Below are positions 38,163 to 48,000 of a DNA stretch of 64,000 nucleotides, one piece after another. The notes beneath the pieces are model-generated. The model saw nothing but the letters and a program-made list of their open reading frames with translations, was not told where the DNA came from and did no database searches. The position numbers and the translations under genes were made by a program. Numbering within the stretch: position 1 is the stretch's first letter; the number at the start of each line of letters is the position of its first letter. Location of the stretch: positions 186,001 through 250,000 of the forward strand of contig NZ_JARHUG010000001.1 of NCBI RefSeq assembly GCF_029223185.1, read 5' to 3'. The DNA comes from Aliiglaciecola sp. CAU 1673. Its GTDB lineage: Bacteria; Pseudomonadota; Gammaproteobacteria; Enterobacterales; Alteromonadaceae.

Positions 38163-39436
38163 GCCAGACACTCCTTGAGGATTTGCACGAAACGGTATAC
38201 GTCCATAAAGCTGTTGTATAAAGGTGCCGGGGCACAGCGGATAACATTAGGCTCTCGCCAGTCGGTGACCACCCCGCGAGCTTCCAACTGAGCCATCAGG
38301 GCCTTGCCGTTAAGATGGGGAAGGGTGACCATCAACGACAACTGACAACCTCGTTCCTTTGGGTTGTCCGGGGTGATAAAGGCAATTTTACCGGCCAACT
38401 CGTTTTTAAGCAGATAGGCCAGATAGCCGGTCAGCTTGACCGACTTTTCGCGCATGGCCTGAATGCCACCCGCCTGCTCAATCACATCAAAAGAGGCGCG
38501 GATGGCGGCCAGGGATAAAATCGGCGGATTGGAGAGTTGCCAGCCTTCGGCACTGGCAATGGCATGGAATTGATTACCCATTAAAAAGCGGCTTTGTTTG
38601 TCATGCCCCCACCAACCGGCAAAGCGCGGTAGTTGGGTGTTATGAGCGTGGCGCTGATGCACAAAACAACCGGCCACCGAGCCGGCGCCGCTATTCAGGT
38701 ACTTGTACGAACACCAACAGGCAAAATCTACCTGCCAGCTATGCAGCTCCATTGCCAGGTTGCCGGCCGCATGGGCCAGGTCAAAGCCTACCAGAATCCC
38801 TTTGGCATGGGCGCGACGGGTGATTTCCCGCATATCCAATACCTGGCCGGTGTAATACTGCACACCAGGTAACAACAGTAAGGCAATTTCGTCGCCTTGT
38901 TGTTCTATCAGATCATAGAGATCCTGGTGGTTCAGCAGCTCTTCACCGGCTCTGGGTTTCCATAGCAGTAAAGCCTCTTGTGGTGTCAGGCCATGATGGC
39001 GGATTTGCGATTCCACTGCATAGTGATCGGAAGGAAAGGCATGATCTTCCACTAAAATCTTAAAGCGACTGCTGGTGGGCTGGTAGAAACTCACCATCAT
39101 CAGATGCAGGTTGGCGGTGAGGCTATTCATCATCACCACTTCATCGTCTTTCGCACCGACCAGTTTGGCTGCTTGTTGGGTCAGAAATTCATGGTAGGGC
39201 AGCCAGGGATAATCCCCCTCAAAATGGCCTTTCACACCGCGCTGCTGCCAGCTGGTCAGAAACTCCTGAACATAGTCTGCGGTCAACTTGGGTTGCAGGC
39301 CTAAGGAGTTACCGGTGAAATACAGTTCATCGTCGCCATTAGCCTGTTTGGGAATGTGAAATTGTTCACGCATGGGAGCCAATGGATCCTGGCTATCCAT
39401 TTCTTGGGCGAAGGCGACGCCGGCTTGGTATTGCAT
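38159..39436 (-). CDS. kynU: Kynureninase
   Basis: A PLP enzyme that cleaves 3-hydroxykynurenine (or kynurenine) to 3-hydroxyanthranilate (or anthranilate) and alanine. The 425-residue product shows the family's FTGNSLGLQP, the aspartate segment VGFDLAHAAGN, and the lysine that forms the PLP Schiff base in CSYKYLNSG. Start 39436 has AAGGAAAA just upstream. A palindromic repeat occupies the gap to the upstream cyclase gene; downstream it overlaps kmo by four bases. Confidence 0.96.
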   Translation of the reverse strand: MQYQAGVAFAQEMDSQDPLAPMREQFHIPKQANGDDELYFTGNSLGLQPKLTADYVQEFLTSWQQRGVKGHFEGDYPWLPYHEFLTQQAAKLVGAKDDEVVMMNSLTANLHLMMVSFYQPTSSRFKILVEDHAFPSDHYAVESQIRHHGLTPQEALLLWKPRAGEELLNHQDLYDLIEQQGDEIALLLLPGVQYYTGQVLDMREITRRAHAKGILVGFDLAHAAGNLAMELHSWQVDFACWCSYKYLNSGAGSVAGCFVHQRHAHNTQLPRFAGWWGHDKQSRFLMGNQFHAIASAEGWQLSNPPILSLAAIRASFDVIEQAGGIQAMREKSVKLTGYLAYLLKNELAGKIAFITPDNPKERGCQLSLMVTLPHLNGKALMAQLEARGVVTDWREPNVIRCAPAPLYNSFMDVYRFVQILKECLA

Positions 39437-39451
39437 AGATTTTCCTTTTTT

Positions 39452-39535
39452 CACCGCAGAGTCACAGAGAGTAGATAACGCTTTTTGTCACAGACCATGT
39501 AACTAACTACTCCGTGCTCTCTGTGTCTCTGTGGT
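39452..39535. repeat. Palindromic intergenic repeat, copy 3
   Basis: A copy of the family at 21868-22075, with left arm CACCGCAGAGTCACAGAGAG and right arm CTCTCTGTGTCTCTGTGGTT. It fills almost all of the space between the cyclase-like gene and kynU and would form a hairpin in the operon transcript just before the kynU ribosome-binding site. Confidence 0.8.
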
Positions 39536-39537
39536 TA

Positions 39538-40365
39538 TTATTTTTCCAGTTCTACAAGTGGATACAATATCGGTCGACTTGGCGCGGCATCGCTGTCAAA
39601 GGCCGGTACCTGTAAATTCAGTAGATAACTGCCATCGGGGATGCCCTCATCGGCAAAGATCATTTCGGTAATGGTTTTATGCCGCAGTGTGTGCTCACTT
39701 AACTGATGCGTGCCCGGTGCCACCTGCCAGAAAATATGGTGATTGCTTAACAGGCCCTCGTCGTACATCTTGTCCACGCTTGGCAGGTCGGTCAGCAGGT
39801 GCTGTACCCCCAATTCATTGAGATAGCGCAGCGCATCCATACTAAAGAAAGCCGGCTCTTCATCCTGACCATAGCGGCGGGTGAGTTTGCTCCGGTCGTT
39901 AGGCAGGGTTCGCACCAACACCGCCTGTAGTACTTCGCCGGGATAGTCAGAGAGTTTTTCCTCAAGCATGGCGCGGGTGATTAAACGGTCATTTTTCACC
40001 GGCGTTGGCAAATATTCATCATTAGTCTCTGCGGACATTACCGGCGTAACACTTACCAGCACCGCCGCGAGTAATTGCTCAGGAGCGATCGCACCGACAG
40101 ACACCGGCTCATCAAGGATATGGCCGCAGCTTTCCGTATGGGTGCCGTTACAATGGGGAATAAAGCGCAGTTCGCTGACATTGCAGCTGCCACCGCGTCG
40201 GGTATCTCCCACAAAGCCTTCAATTTCCAGGGGCTTGGAAATGGCCTGTTCAACACCGAAATGATTGGGTTGCTCACCGTTAAAGTGAAGGCCAATAGCC
40301 ACCGACAGCGGACAATCCATATTGGCTTGGTAAAGATGCCCCTGTATTTCCACTACAACTCTCAT
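39538..40365 (-). CDS. Cyclase-family hydrolase, probable kynurenine formamidase role
   Basis: A 275-residue member of the cyclase family (PF04199), metal-dependent hydrolases that include bacterial kynurenine formamidase KynB. The metal-binding signature is present as [12 protein letters not shown], along with a later [12 protein letters not shown] segment where the family has an aspartate. The operon context suggests hydrolysis of N-formylkynurenine, which would feed kynurenine to the monooxygenase. It is longer than typical KynB (about 210), so a related function is possible. ATG 40365 has GGAGAGG upstream and overlaps the decarboxylase stop as ATGA. Confidence 0.8.
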   Translation of the reverse strand: MRVVVEIQGHLYQANMDCPLSVAIGLHFNGEQPNHFGVEQAISKPLEIEGFVGDTRRGGSCNVSELRFIPHCNGTHTESCGHILDEPVSVGAIAPEQLLAAVLVSVTPVMSAETNDEYLPTPVKNDRLITRAMLEEKLSDYPGEVLQAVLVRTLPNDRSKLTRRYGQDEEPAFFSMDALRYLNELGVQHLLTDLPSVDKMYDEGLLSNHHIFWQVAPGTHQLSEHTLRHKTITEMIFADEGIPDGSYLLNLQVPAFDSDAAPSRPILYPLVELEK

Positions 40366-41375
40366 CGGATAAACCTCTCCATGGGCAGATTCAGCCATTC
40401 CAACGCCGTGCCATGTAACAGGCGCGCCTTGGTCTCTTTATTAAAATCACTGCTTTCAATCAGTTTGCCGGGTTCAAGTTCACCCAGCGGAAAAGGGTAG
40501 TCGGTACCAAGGGCAATGCGCTCGGCGCCCATCAATTCGACCAGATAACGCAGCATGGCGGGGTCGTGCACCAGTGAGTCCAGATAGATACGTTTTAGAT
40601 ACTCTTTTGGGGCATGGGGATTGTCGATAGCGCAAAGGTCGGGTCTGACCTCAAAGCCGTGTTGAATACGGCCTAAAGTGGCAGGAAAAGCGCCACCACC
40701 ATGGGCAAAGGCGATACGAAGCTTAGGCAAACGTTCCAGTACCCCGCCAAAAATCAAACTACAGATGGCCAGCGCGCATTCGGTAGGCATCCCTACCAAC
40801 CAGGGCAGCCAGTATTTGCCCATACGCTCCTTTCCCAGCATATCCCAGGGATGTACAAAGACAGCGGCGCCAAGGGCCTCGGCCGCCTCAAAAACAGGAA
40901 AAAGTTCAGGCGCATCCAGATTCCAATCATTCACATGGGAGCCGATTTGTACCCCGGCAAGGCCCAACTCTTTGACGCAGCGCTCCAGCTCCTTGATGGC
41001 CAGACCAGGTGCCTGCATGGGAATGGTGCCAAGGCCAGCGAAGCGGCTGGGATGGGCGTCACAGACGCCTGCGAGATGGTCATTCAGCAGCATGGATAAA
41101 TCCAGCGCATGCTCTGGTTTGGCCCAGTAGCTGAACATCACCGGCACGGTGGAGAGTACCTGCACATCCACCTGGTGTTGGGCGCAATCCTTCAGGCGTG
41201 CGGCCGGATCCCAGCAGTTTTCATCTATTTCACGGAAAAACTTCTCATCCTGCATCATCCGCGCACAGCCGCATTTATGATGATCCAGGTGGATAAAGCC
41301 ACCATAACCGTAGCGCGCTTTTAAATCAGGCCAGGTTTTGGGCAGGATATGGGTATGGATATCGATTTTAAGCAC
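40362..41375 (-). CDS. nbaD: 2-amino-3-carboxymuconate-6-semialdehyde decarboxylase
   Basis: ACMSD removes CO2 from the ring-cleavage product ACMS to give 2-aminomuconate-6-semialdehyde, diverting it from spontaneous quinolinate formation. The 337-residue product belongs to the amidohydrolase-fold decarboxylases: zinc ligands His7 and His9 in IDIHTHILP, later His in VFVHPWDM and FAHGGGAFP, and Asp in LGTDYPFP. Length fits the Pseudomonas enzyme. It is nine bases after the dioxygenase gene and overlaps the cyclase gene by four bases. Confidence 0.95.
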   Translation of the reverse strand: MLKIDIHTHILPKTWPDLKARYGYGGFIHLDHHKCGCARMMQDEKFFREIDENCWDPAARLKDCAQHQVDVQVLSTVPVMFSYWAKPEHALDLSMLLNDHLAGVCDAHPSRFAGLGTIPMQAPGLAIKELERCVKELGLAGVQIGSHVNDWNLDAPELFPVFEAAEALGAAVFVHPWDMLGKERMGKYWLPWLVGMPTECALAICSLIFGGVLERLPKLRIAFAHGGGAFPATLGRIQHGFEVRPDLCAIDNPHAPKEYLKRIYLDSLVHDPAMLRYLVELMGAERIALGTDYPFPLGELEPGKLIESSDFNKETKARLLHGTALEWLNLPMERFIR

Positions 41376-41384
41376 CGGATGTCC

Positions 41385-41927
41385 TTATTCGAGCTTGTTA
41401 CTGGCGGGCATCACGGTGCCACATTGGTCACAGGTGCGATGTTCTTCGCTTGAGAAAAAGCGCTCGAAGACCGCATGAAAGTCCTTCTCTATATTGCGAA
41501 GGGGAAAGTATTCTTCATACAGCTTGTGGTCGCAGTGGTCACAAAACCACATCAGACCATCCTTTTCGCCTTCATCCAGGCGGCGCTTTTGTTCAATCAC
41601 CAAGCCCAGGGAGTTGGCAAAGCGCACCGGCGAATGGGGCGTCTTGGGCGGCAGTAGAAAAATTTCACCTGCACGGATGGGATAAACTACCCGTTTGCCA
41701 TCCACCATCAGGCGAAGCTCCATTTCCCCCTCTAACTGATAGAAAAACTCCGGCCCTTCGTTGTAGTGATAGTCGCGCCGGCCATTGGGACCGCCTACAA
41801 CCATCACAATAAAATCCCCTTCATCGAAGACCTGCTTATTGCAGACCGGTGGTTTTAATTGGTGGCTATGTTCTGCAATCCATTTTTGAAAATTAAGCGG
41901 CGGTACCATCTTGAATGTACTTTGCAT
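41385..41927 (-). CDS. nbaC: 3-hydroxyanthranilate 3,4-dioxygenase
   Basis: A cupin-fold, Fe(II)-dependent ring-cleavage dioxygenase that opens 3-hydroxyanthranilate to ACMS. The 180-residue product has catalytic iron ligands His54, Glu60 and His98 and a C-terminal rubredoxin-like iron site with Cys129, Cys132, Cys166 and Cys169. These spacings equal those of the characterised bacterial enzyme with a three- or four-residue offset. It lies two bases after the deaminase gene and nine before the decarboxylase gene. Confidence 0.97.
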   Translation of the reverse strand: MQSTFKMVPPLNFQKWIAEHSHQLKPPVCNKQVFDEGDFIVMVVGGPNGRRDYHYNEGPEFFYQLEGEMELRLMVDGKRVVYPIRAGEIFLLPPKTPHSPVRFANSLGLVIEQKRRLDEGEKDGLMWFCDHCDHKLYEEYFPLRNIEKDFHAVFERFFSSEEHRTCDQCGTVMPASNKLE

Positions 41928-41929
41928 AG

Positions 41930-42352
41930 CTAGTCCTCAATGGTGGCGATACATTTCAGTTCGATGGCGATGGGGGTGGGCAAACTGCTGATCTCCACCG
42001 TGGTACGACAGGGCTGATTATCGGCAAAATACTCGGCATAAAGGCGGTTGTAGGTGGCAAAGTCGGCTTTCATATTGGTCAGAAACACTGTCACATCCAC
42101 CAACTGCTCCCAGCTTGAACCAGCTTCTTCTAAAATGGCGCGCACATTGTTAAATACGCTATGGCACTGTGCTTCGATATCGTAGGCGCTGATATTGCCG
42201 TTCTCGTCTAAGGTCACCCCAGGGATGACTTTGGTACCGCGCTGACGGGGACCTACGCCGGATAAAAACAGTAAATTGCCTACCCGCCTGGCATGGGGAT
42301 AGAGGCCCACCGGCTCCGGTGCCTTTTGCGATTCAAATTTGGTTGCTTTCAT
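41930..42352 (-). CDS. nbaF: RidA-family 2-aminomuconate deaminase
   Basis: A 140-residue RidA/YjgF-fold protein. In kynurenine and nitrobenzoate pathways a RidA-like enzyme hydrolyses 2-aminomuconate to 4-oxalocrotonate, and the gene's place in this operon supports that role over the general imine-hydrolase function of RidA. Visible family features are RRVGNLLFLSGVGPRQ, AQCHSVFNNVRAILEEAG, VTVFLTNM and the terminal CRTTVEISSLP. It is longer than ordinary RidA (about 128) because of an insert with VIPGVTLDENG, as in the muconate-type members. A 330-base stretch with three palindromic repeats separates it from the upstream dehydrogenase gene. Confidence 0.9.
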   Translation of the reverse strand: MKATKFESQKAPEPVGLYPHARRVGNLLFLSGVGPRQRGTKVIPGVTLDENGNISAYDIEAQCHSVFNNVRAILEEAGSSWEQLVDVTVFLTNMKADFATYNRLYAEYFADNQPCRTTVEISSLPTPIAIELKCIATIED

Positions 42353-42365
42353 TATTTTTCCTTTT

Positions 42366-42446
42366 CACCACAGAGACACAAAGACGTCAGGGTTTTTGGA
42401 CTCGATCAATTTCATTGCATTGTTAATCTTCGTGTTCTTCGTGGTT
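42366..42446. repeat. Palindromic intergenic repeat, copy 4 (diverged)
   Basis: Left arm CACCACAGAGACACAAAGAC and right arm CTTCGTGTTCTTCGTGGTTT; the most diverged copy in the window, first of three in tandem between the dehydrogenase and deaminase genes. Confidence 0.7.
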
Positions 42447-42462
42447 TTTTAAGTCAAATTTC

Positions 42463-42549
42463 CACCACAGAGACACGGAGAGCACAGAGAGGGAGGTATT
42501 CTTGATTCTCATCCCCCTTAAAATCTCCGTGAACTCTGTGTCTCTGTGA
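42463..42549. repeat. Palindromic intergenic repeat, copy 5
   Basis: Left arm CACCACAGAGACACGGAGAG, right arm AACTCTGTGTCTCTGTG. Same orientation as the neighbouring copies, with a different central sequence. Confidence 0.82.
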
Positions 42550-42570
42550 TATTTATCAAATACCGATTTT

Positions 42571-42664
42571 CACCACGAAGCCACAGAGAGCACAGAGAGG
42601 TTTGGATGTCAGATGTCGTGATCTTCACCTTTAAGATCTCCCTTTGCTCGGTGTCTCTGTGGTT
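42571..42664. repeat. Palindromic intergenic repeat, copy 6
   Basis: Left arm CACCACGAAGCCACAGAGAG, right arm CTCGGTGTCTCTGTGGTT. It ends about 18 bases from the dehydrogenase stop codon. Copies 4-6 fill nearly all of the 330-base gap, where I see no other feature. Confidence 0.82.
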
Positions 42665-42682
42665 CATAAAAATTCTTTTCGG

Positions 42683-44128
42683 TTAAATAAACGAGATACA
42701 GACGTTCTTTACTTCGGTGAAAAAGCGCATGGCTTCCAGGCCGCCTTCGCGACCGAGGCCCGAGCCTTTCATGCCGCCAAAGGGCGTACGTAAATCCCGT
42801 AACAACCAGCAGTTGACCCAGACAATCCCGGTTTCCAGCTTTTCGCCAAGACGATGGGCGCGCGCCAGGTCGGATGTCCATAAGGTCGACGCCAGGCCGT
42901 ATTGGCTATCGTTGGCCATGACCAGCGCTTCCTCTTCTGTATCAAAAGGCTGCAAGGTTACAACGGGGCCGAAAATCTCCTCCTGATTAGTACGACAGCT
43001 ATTGTCGAGGCCCTCAAAGACCGTCGGCTTCACAAAATAACCCTCCGCGCAGCGTCCAGGCACCTGGACTTGCTCGCCACCACAAAGCAGGGTACCGCCC
43101 TCATCTTTGGCTAATTGGATATAGCCAAGCACCTTATTCAGATGGGCCTGGGAAACCAGTGCTCCAAATTTGCACTCCACTTGCGCCGGATCGCCTGGAA
43201 TAAGGGACACGGCCTTTTCCACAAAGGCGGCTTTAAAGCGATCATAAATAGGGCGCTCGATATAAAGCCTCGAAGGGCAAAGACAAATCTGCCCCTGATT
43301 GGCAAAGCTGGCGCGCACCAGGGCATCTACGGTCTTATCAACATCACAATCGGCGAACACCAGCGCCGGGTTTTTACCACCAAGCTCCAGGGAGACTTTC
43401 TTAAGCTGACCTGCTGTGGCCTGTGCTATGGCTTTACCGGTCGCGGTGCCACCAGTAAAGGAAAGCCCCTTGATCTTGGGATGACTGACCAGGGCTGCAC
43501 CAATATCAGCACCGCGGCCATGCAGGATACTCAGTACCCCCGGTGGCAGACCCGCATCGTTACAGATTTCACCCAACAGATAAGCAGTTAACGGAGTGAT
43601 TTCCGACGGTTTGGCAATCACACAGTTGCCTGCAGCCAAGGCCGGCGCGATTTTCCAGGTAAACAGATACAGAGGCAGATTCCAGGGGGAGATACAGCCG
43701 ACAATGCCCAAGGGCTGTCGCAAACTGTAATTGATCGCACTACCGGCCATGGCATGGGCTTCGCTGGAAAACTGCGAGCAGGCATGGGCAAAAAAGGCAA
43801 AATTGCTGGCCGCACGGGGAATATCCACCATCTTGGCCAGACTGAGTGGCTTGCCGTTGTCTTTACTTTCGGCTGCGGCCAGCTCTTCCAAGCGCTCGAG
43901 TATTCGTTGCGAGATACGAGTGAGAATATCGGCGCGTTGCTCAAGTGGCATGGCTGACCAGGCGGGAAAGGCCTTATCCGCGGCATCGATGGCCAAGGTC
44001 AAATCCGCTTCATCGGAGTCGGGAATTTGCCCATAAACCTTGCCGCTGGCGGGCTCGATATTATCCAGATAGCGTCCGCCTTTGGGCGCCAAAAACTCAC
44101 CATTGATAAAATTAGCCAGGATTTGCAT
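42683..44128 (-). CDS. nbaE: 2-aminomuconate-6-semialdehyde dehydrogenase
   Basis: An NAD-dependent aldehyde dehydrogenase that oxidises 2-aminomuconate semialdehyde to 2-aminomuconate. The 481-residue product has the complete ALDH active site: Asn150 in SPWN, the coenzyme-binding GGTATGKAI region, Glu248 in LELGGKNP and nucleophile Cys282 in GQICLC. General ALDH motifs do not fix the substrate; the assignment to AMS relies on the neighbouring ACMSD, dioxygenase and deaminase genes. It starts nine bases after the SDR gene, so both are read from the same promoter. Confidence 0.93.
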   Translation of the reverse strand: MQILANFINGEFLAPKGGRYLDNIEPASGKVYGQIPDSDEADLTLAIDAADKAFPAWSAMPLEQRADILTRISQRILERLEELAAAESKDNGKPLSLAKMVDIPRAASNFAFFAHACSQFSSEAHAMAGSAINYSLRQPLGIVGCISPWNLPLYLFTWKIAPALAAGNCVIAKPSEITPLTAYLLGEICNDAGLPPGVLSILHGRGADIGAALVSHPKIKGLSFTGGTATGKAIAQATAGQLKKVSLELGGKNPALVFADCDVDKTVDALVRASFANQGQICLCPSRLYIERPIYDRFKAAFVEKAVSLIPGDPAQVECKFGALVSQAHLNKVLGYIQLAKDEGGTLLCGGEQVQVPGRCAEGYFVKPTVFEGLDNSCRTNQEEIFGPVVTLQPFDTEEEALVMANDSQYGLASTLWTSDLARAHRLGEKLETGIVWVNCWLLRDLRTPFGGMKGSGLGREGGLEAMRFFTEVKNVCISFI

Positions 44129-44137
44129 ATCAAATCC

Positions 44138-44923
44138 TTACAGACAGGCGGTGCGCCCGCCATCGACCGGCAGGTTAACCCCGTTGATATAACTGGCGGC
44201 GGGGCTGGCTAAAAAGGCCACGGCGGCAGCCAGTTCATGGGCTTCGCCAAAGCGGCCGGCCGGAATACCGGCTTTTTCATCGGCGATGACTTCCTCTATG
44301 GATTTGCCGCTTTTGGCCATTTTGTTTTGGATAATGGCCTCTAATCGCACCGTATTGGTGGCGCCGGGCAGCACATTGTTCACGGTGATACCGAATTGCC
44401 CCAGTTCGTTGGCCAGGGTCTTGGCCCAACTGGCCACCGCGCCGCGAATGGTATTGGATACTCCCAGGCCGACAATGGGCTGTTTTACCGAGGTAGAAAT
44501 AATGTTGACAACGCGCCCATAGCCCGCCTTTTTCATGGCTGGAAAGCAGGCTTGCACAATATGCTGATTGCTAACCAAGTGCAGGTTAAAGGCATTGATA
44601 AAGGCTTGGGGGTCGGCTTGGTGCGCCGGACCCGGGGCCGGGCCGCCGGTATTGTTAATCACAATCTCAATAGAGTGGCTGTATGTGTAGCTTTCGATAG
44701 CCGTTTTTACTTCCTGAGGATTGGCAAAATCTGCCAGCAAAACTTCATGCCGTTGACCAAGACTGACGTCCAATTCAGCCAATACGGCCTCAAGCTTTGC
44801 CTGATTGCGGGAGAAAAGCGTCACATTGGCACCCAGCGAGGCCAATTCGATAGCGCAGGCTTTACCAATGCCTTGGCTGGCGCCGCACACCAGCGCCCGC
44901 TTGCCCTTGAGAGATAAATCCAT
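44138..44923 (-). CDS. SDR-family protein with altered catalytic residues
   Basis: A 261-residue short-chain dehydrogenase/reductase fold protein, first gene of the kynurenine operon. The cofactor site is normal: Gly14-x3-Gly18-x-Gly20 (GASQGIG) and NNTGGP in place of the usual NNAG. The catalytic Tyr-x3-Lys is missing: the aligned residues read SNTIR, so Tyr becomes Ser156 and Lys becomes Arg160, though the preceding serine is kept near 143-145. A subgroup of SDR proteins shares this S..R pattern, so it is unlikely to be a sequencing error. Whether it reduces a pathway metabolite or binds cofactor without redox activity is unknown. AGGAAG precedes the ATG. Confidence 0.85.
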   Translation of the reverse strand: MDLSLKGKRALVCGASQGIGKACAIELASLGANVTLFSRNQAKLEAVLAELDVSLGQRHEVLLADFANPQEVKTAIESYTYSHSIEIVINNTGGPAPGPAHQADPQAFINAFNLHLVSNQHIVQACFPAMKKAGYGRVVNIISTSVKQPIVGLGVSNTIRGAVASWAKTLANELGQFGITVNNVLPGATNTVRLEAIIQNKMAKSGKSIEEVIADEKAGIPAGRFGEAHELAAAVAFLASPAASYINGVNLPVDGGRTACL

Positions 44924-44974
44924 GGAGATAACTTCCTGAAAATTGTTGTCTTTTGCTGACGATGCAGTCGCCAG

Positions 44975-44986
44975 GTTGTTAACAAC
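44975..44986. promoter_or_regulatory. Palindrome upstream of the kynurenine operon, candidate operator
   Basis: GTTGTTAACAAC is a perfect 12-bp palindrome 52 bases upstream of the first operon gene (minus strand), in the only intergenic space before it. No regulator gene is adjacent. A candidate binding site by position and symmetry alone. Confidence 0.4.
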
Positions 44987-45082
44987 ATTGCAGAAGTTTT
45001 AACAAATGATCAACAGGTCATCTGCCCAGATCCGGTAATCCGAATCACCGAAAAATATCGCTCCTGTTCATTCAGCTTGACG

Positions 45083-48000
45083 CTATTGTGTCATGGGTGC
45101 CGAGCGAGGTAATCTTAGCGTGCAACTAAAGCCTTTTCCTTCTGCACTCTGGATATCGATTTGCCCACCCAACAGTTGCGTGGTGAGGTTATACACCAAG
45201 TGCATCCCCAAACCTGAGCCACCTTCTCCGCGTTTAGTGGTAAAGAAGGGTTCGAAGATTTTGTTCAGGGTCTCCTGGCCCATGCCCTTACCGTTATCTT
45301 TATAGACAAAGGTGATTAAATCGGTTCCTTGCGTCACTTCCAGCGACATTTCACCGGGTGGGTGAATATCAAAACCGTGCATCACCGAGTTGCTTATCAG
45401 ATTGCTGAAGATTTGAAACAGGGCGCCGGGATAAGTGTTCATTTCGATGCCCACAGGACAGCTCCAGACAAACTTATGTTTGCCCTTGCGGTATAACGGC
45501 TCCAAAGCGTAGGAAACTTCCTGGAGGAAATCATGAACTTGAATTTCACGCCGTTGCTCACTGCTTTGATCAACCGCCAGTTGTTTAAAACTGCTAATCA
45601 GGTTTTTGGCACGTTCCAAACTACCGAGAATTAGTCGATTTGATTCGGTCACATTGCTGGCATAAGTCTGCAGACTCGATTTGGTCAGCTTGTTATTGGC
45701 CACTTTATTCAGCAGTTGCTGGGTGGCGGTATCCATGGTTGAAGCCGCTGTCACTGCAATCCCGATTGGGGTATTGATTTCATGGGCAATACCGGCGACC
45801 AGATTGCCCAAGGATGCCATTTTTTCTTGTTCTATCAAGCTCTGCTGAGTTTGTTGCAACTCTTCGGTACGCTCGGATACCAAAGAAGCCAGCTGATCGG
45901 CGCGTTTGGCAATTATGCGGGTGCGGATTTTAATCAGGGTAATTATTGAGACGACGGCAACAATGAGCAAAATGCCCAAGAACCAAGAGGTCTGCCAATA
46001 CTGAGGCATGACGCGCAACATAAGGCCGAACTCCTGCTCGTTCCATTGCCCTAATCTGTTGGTTGCTTTCAGTCGAAACCGGTAGTCTCCTGGCCACAAG
46101 TTACTGTAGGAGGCAACCCGGCGCTCGGCATCGGTGCTTATCCAGTCGTCATCGAAGCCATCGAGTCGGTATTGATACTTAACCCGCTCCGGGGCAGAGT
46201 ACTCCTGCGCCGCAAACTCGATACTGATGCTTTTGTTGCCAGCCTCGATGACCACTAGTTTTTCATTATCTTGCAGTGGGTGGAAAGCGCCGTCTATACG
46301 CAGATCAGTCAGCACTATTTTGGGTTGTCGCCGCCAGGGCTCAAATTTATCCGGTTCAACAAAAAGCAGGCCGCTACTGCCACCGAACAACATGATGCCA
46401 TCCTGGGTTTGGCTGTGGGAGCGATACCAATTGGTACCCAGGGCCACCCCATCAGCCTGTTGCAGCGGTGTCATGGTATTATTGGCAGGATCATAGACAT
46501 GTTGTGGGGTCCAGATCCTGCCTCTGCTGTCCTGCAGCAAATTTGCCCCCATAGGGCGACCGTTCAATTTGAATTTTCTGCTGATGTTAACGGCGGTGGC
46601 ATCACCCTTTTCATCAAATTGGACTTTATGTAACCCTTCTGTGGTATCCAGCCACAAAAAATCGTCGGCTCCGAGCATGCCGACAATGCTCATGGTCGGC
46701 AGCGGTTGGCCACTATCGCTTTGCCCGTCCACCTGAACCAGGCCCCTGGCGCCTGCATCCAGCCGGTAAAGGCCTGTGGCGCCGGTCGCTACCCACAGCG
46801 TTCCTCGATTGTCTTCGTGCAGTGCATTGATGCCATCTTCCATGGGACTGCCGATAGCCATACCATACTTGCTGATACGATCTTCGGCCGCCGACCACTT
46901 TTGCAACCCCCTGTTGGTACCAATCCAAACGTCACCGTTACGGGAAACCCAAAGGCAACGGATATTGGCATTTTGGAAACCCTTGTCTTGGTCGTAAAGC
47001 TCAAATATTTGCTCACTTTGACGATAGCGATATAACAGGCCCGGATTGGCTCCCACCCAAATATCGCCCTGTGGACGCTGTACCATGGCAGTTATCCAGC
47101 CTCCTGCTAGCTGTCCATCCTTACCAGCATCGGGATGATAATGATCGATCACGCCCTGTTCCGGCTTAAAAACATCTATGCCATTGCCTCGCGTGCCCAG
47201 CCACAGGGTGCCGTCCTGAAGGGCCAAGGTACTGCTGATATTGGGATCAGAGAGGGAATTGGGGACGATCAAGCTATGCCTGAACATATGCAGTCCACGA
47301 CTATCATCTAACTTGCGTTGCAAGCCGCCGCCAAAACCGGCAACCCAGATCAGGCCACTTTGGTCTTTTAAAATATCGCGAATATCACTGTTCGCCAGGC
47401 TGAAGGGATTGGAAGGATCGTGGATTTCCCGGCTTATCCATTGACCATTATCGAAGTTGGCGCGATCTATCCCGCCGATGCGGGCCACCCAGATTTCGTT
47501 ATCGGAAATTTCCCTGAAAGCATAGATAGGGGCCGAATTCAGCTGACTATCAATACCTTCCAGCATGGGGGTAAAAGCTTTGGTATCCGGATCCAGGCGC
47601 AGTGCACCATTGTATTCTGTACCAATCCAAAGCTTGCCAAGGCTGTCCTTATACAAGGTTCTGACAAAAAGACTGTCTCCAGAGCTATCATCAGGATAGG
47701 GCACGGCAATAAAATCATCACTTCCGGGCCTATATAGGTTCAAACCGCCACGGCTGCCAACCCATAAACGTCCGGCGTTATCGGTGACCAATGATCTTAT
47801 ATCGCCATGTAACAGGCCCCGACTGAATCCCGGATACAGGCGATAGCTGCCATCGGCAAGCATTCTTACCAAGCCATTCCCTGTTCCCAGCCACATATCG
47901 CCATTATCTGCTTCGGCAATAGCCGAAACAGAGGCAAGCTGAGGCGCGACTTCGATATCGGCGTTGCTGAAAGGACGTTCAAAACTATCTGTCTGTGGGC

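Noticed and set aside
42366-42664. Possible CRISPR array from repeated CACAGAGACAC units
   Set aside because: The units are palindromes with unequal spacing and diverged sequence, only three in a row, and no cas genes are present.
43115-43591. 158-codon open frame opposite the aldehyde dehydrogenase gene
   Set aside because: Shadow of a certain gene, without a ribosome-binding site or recognisable domain.
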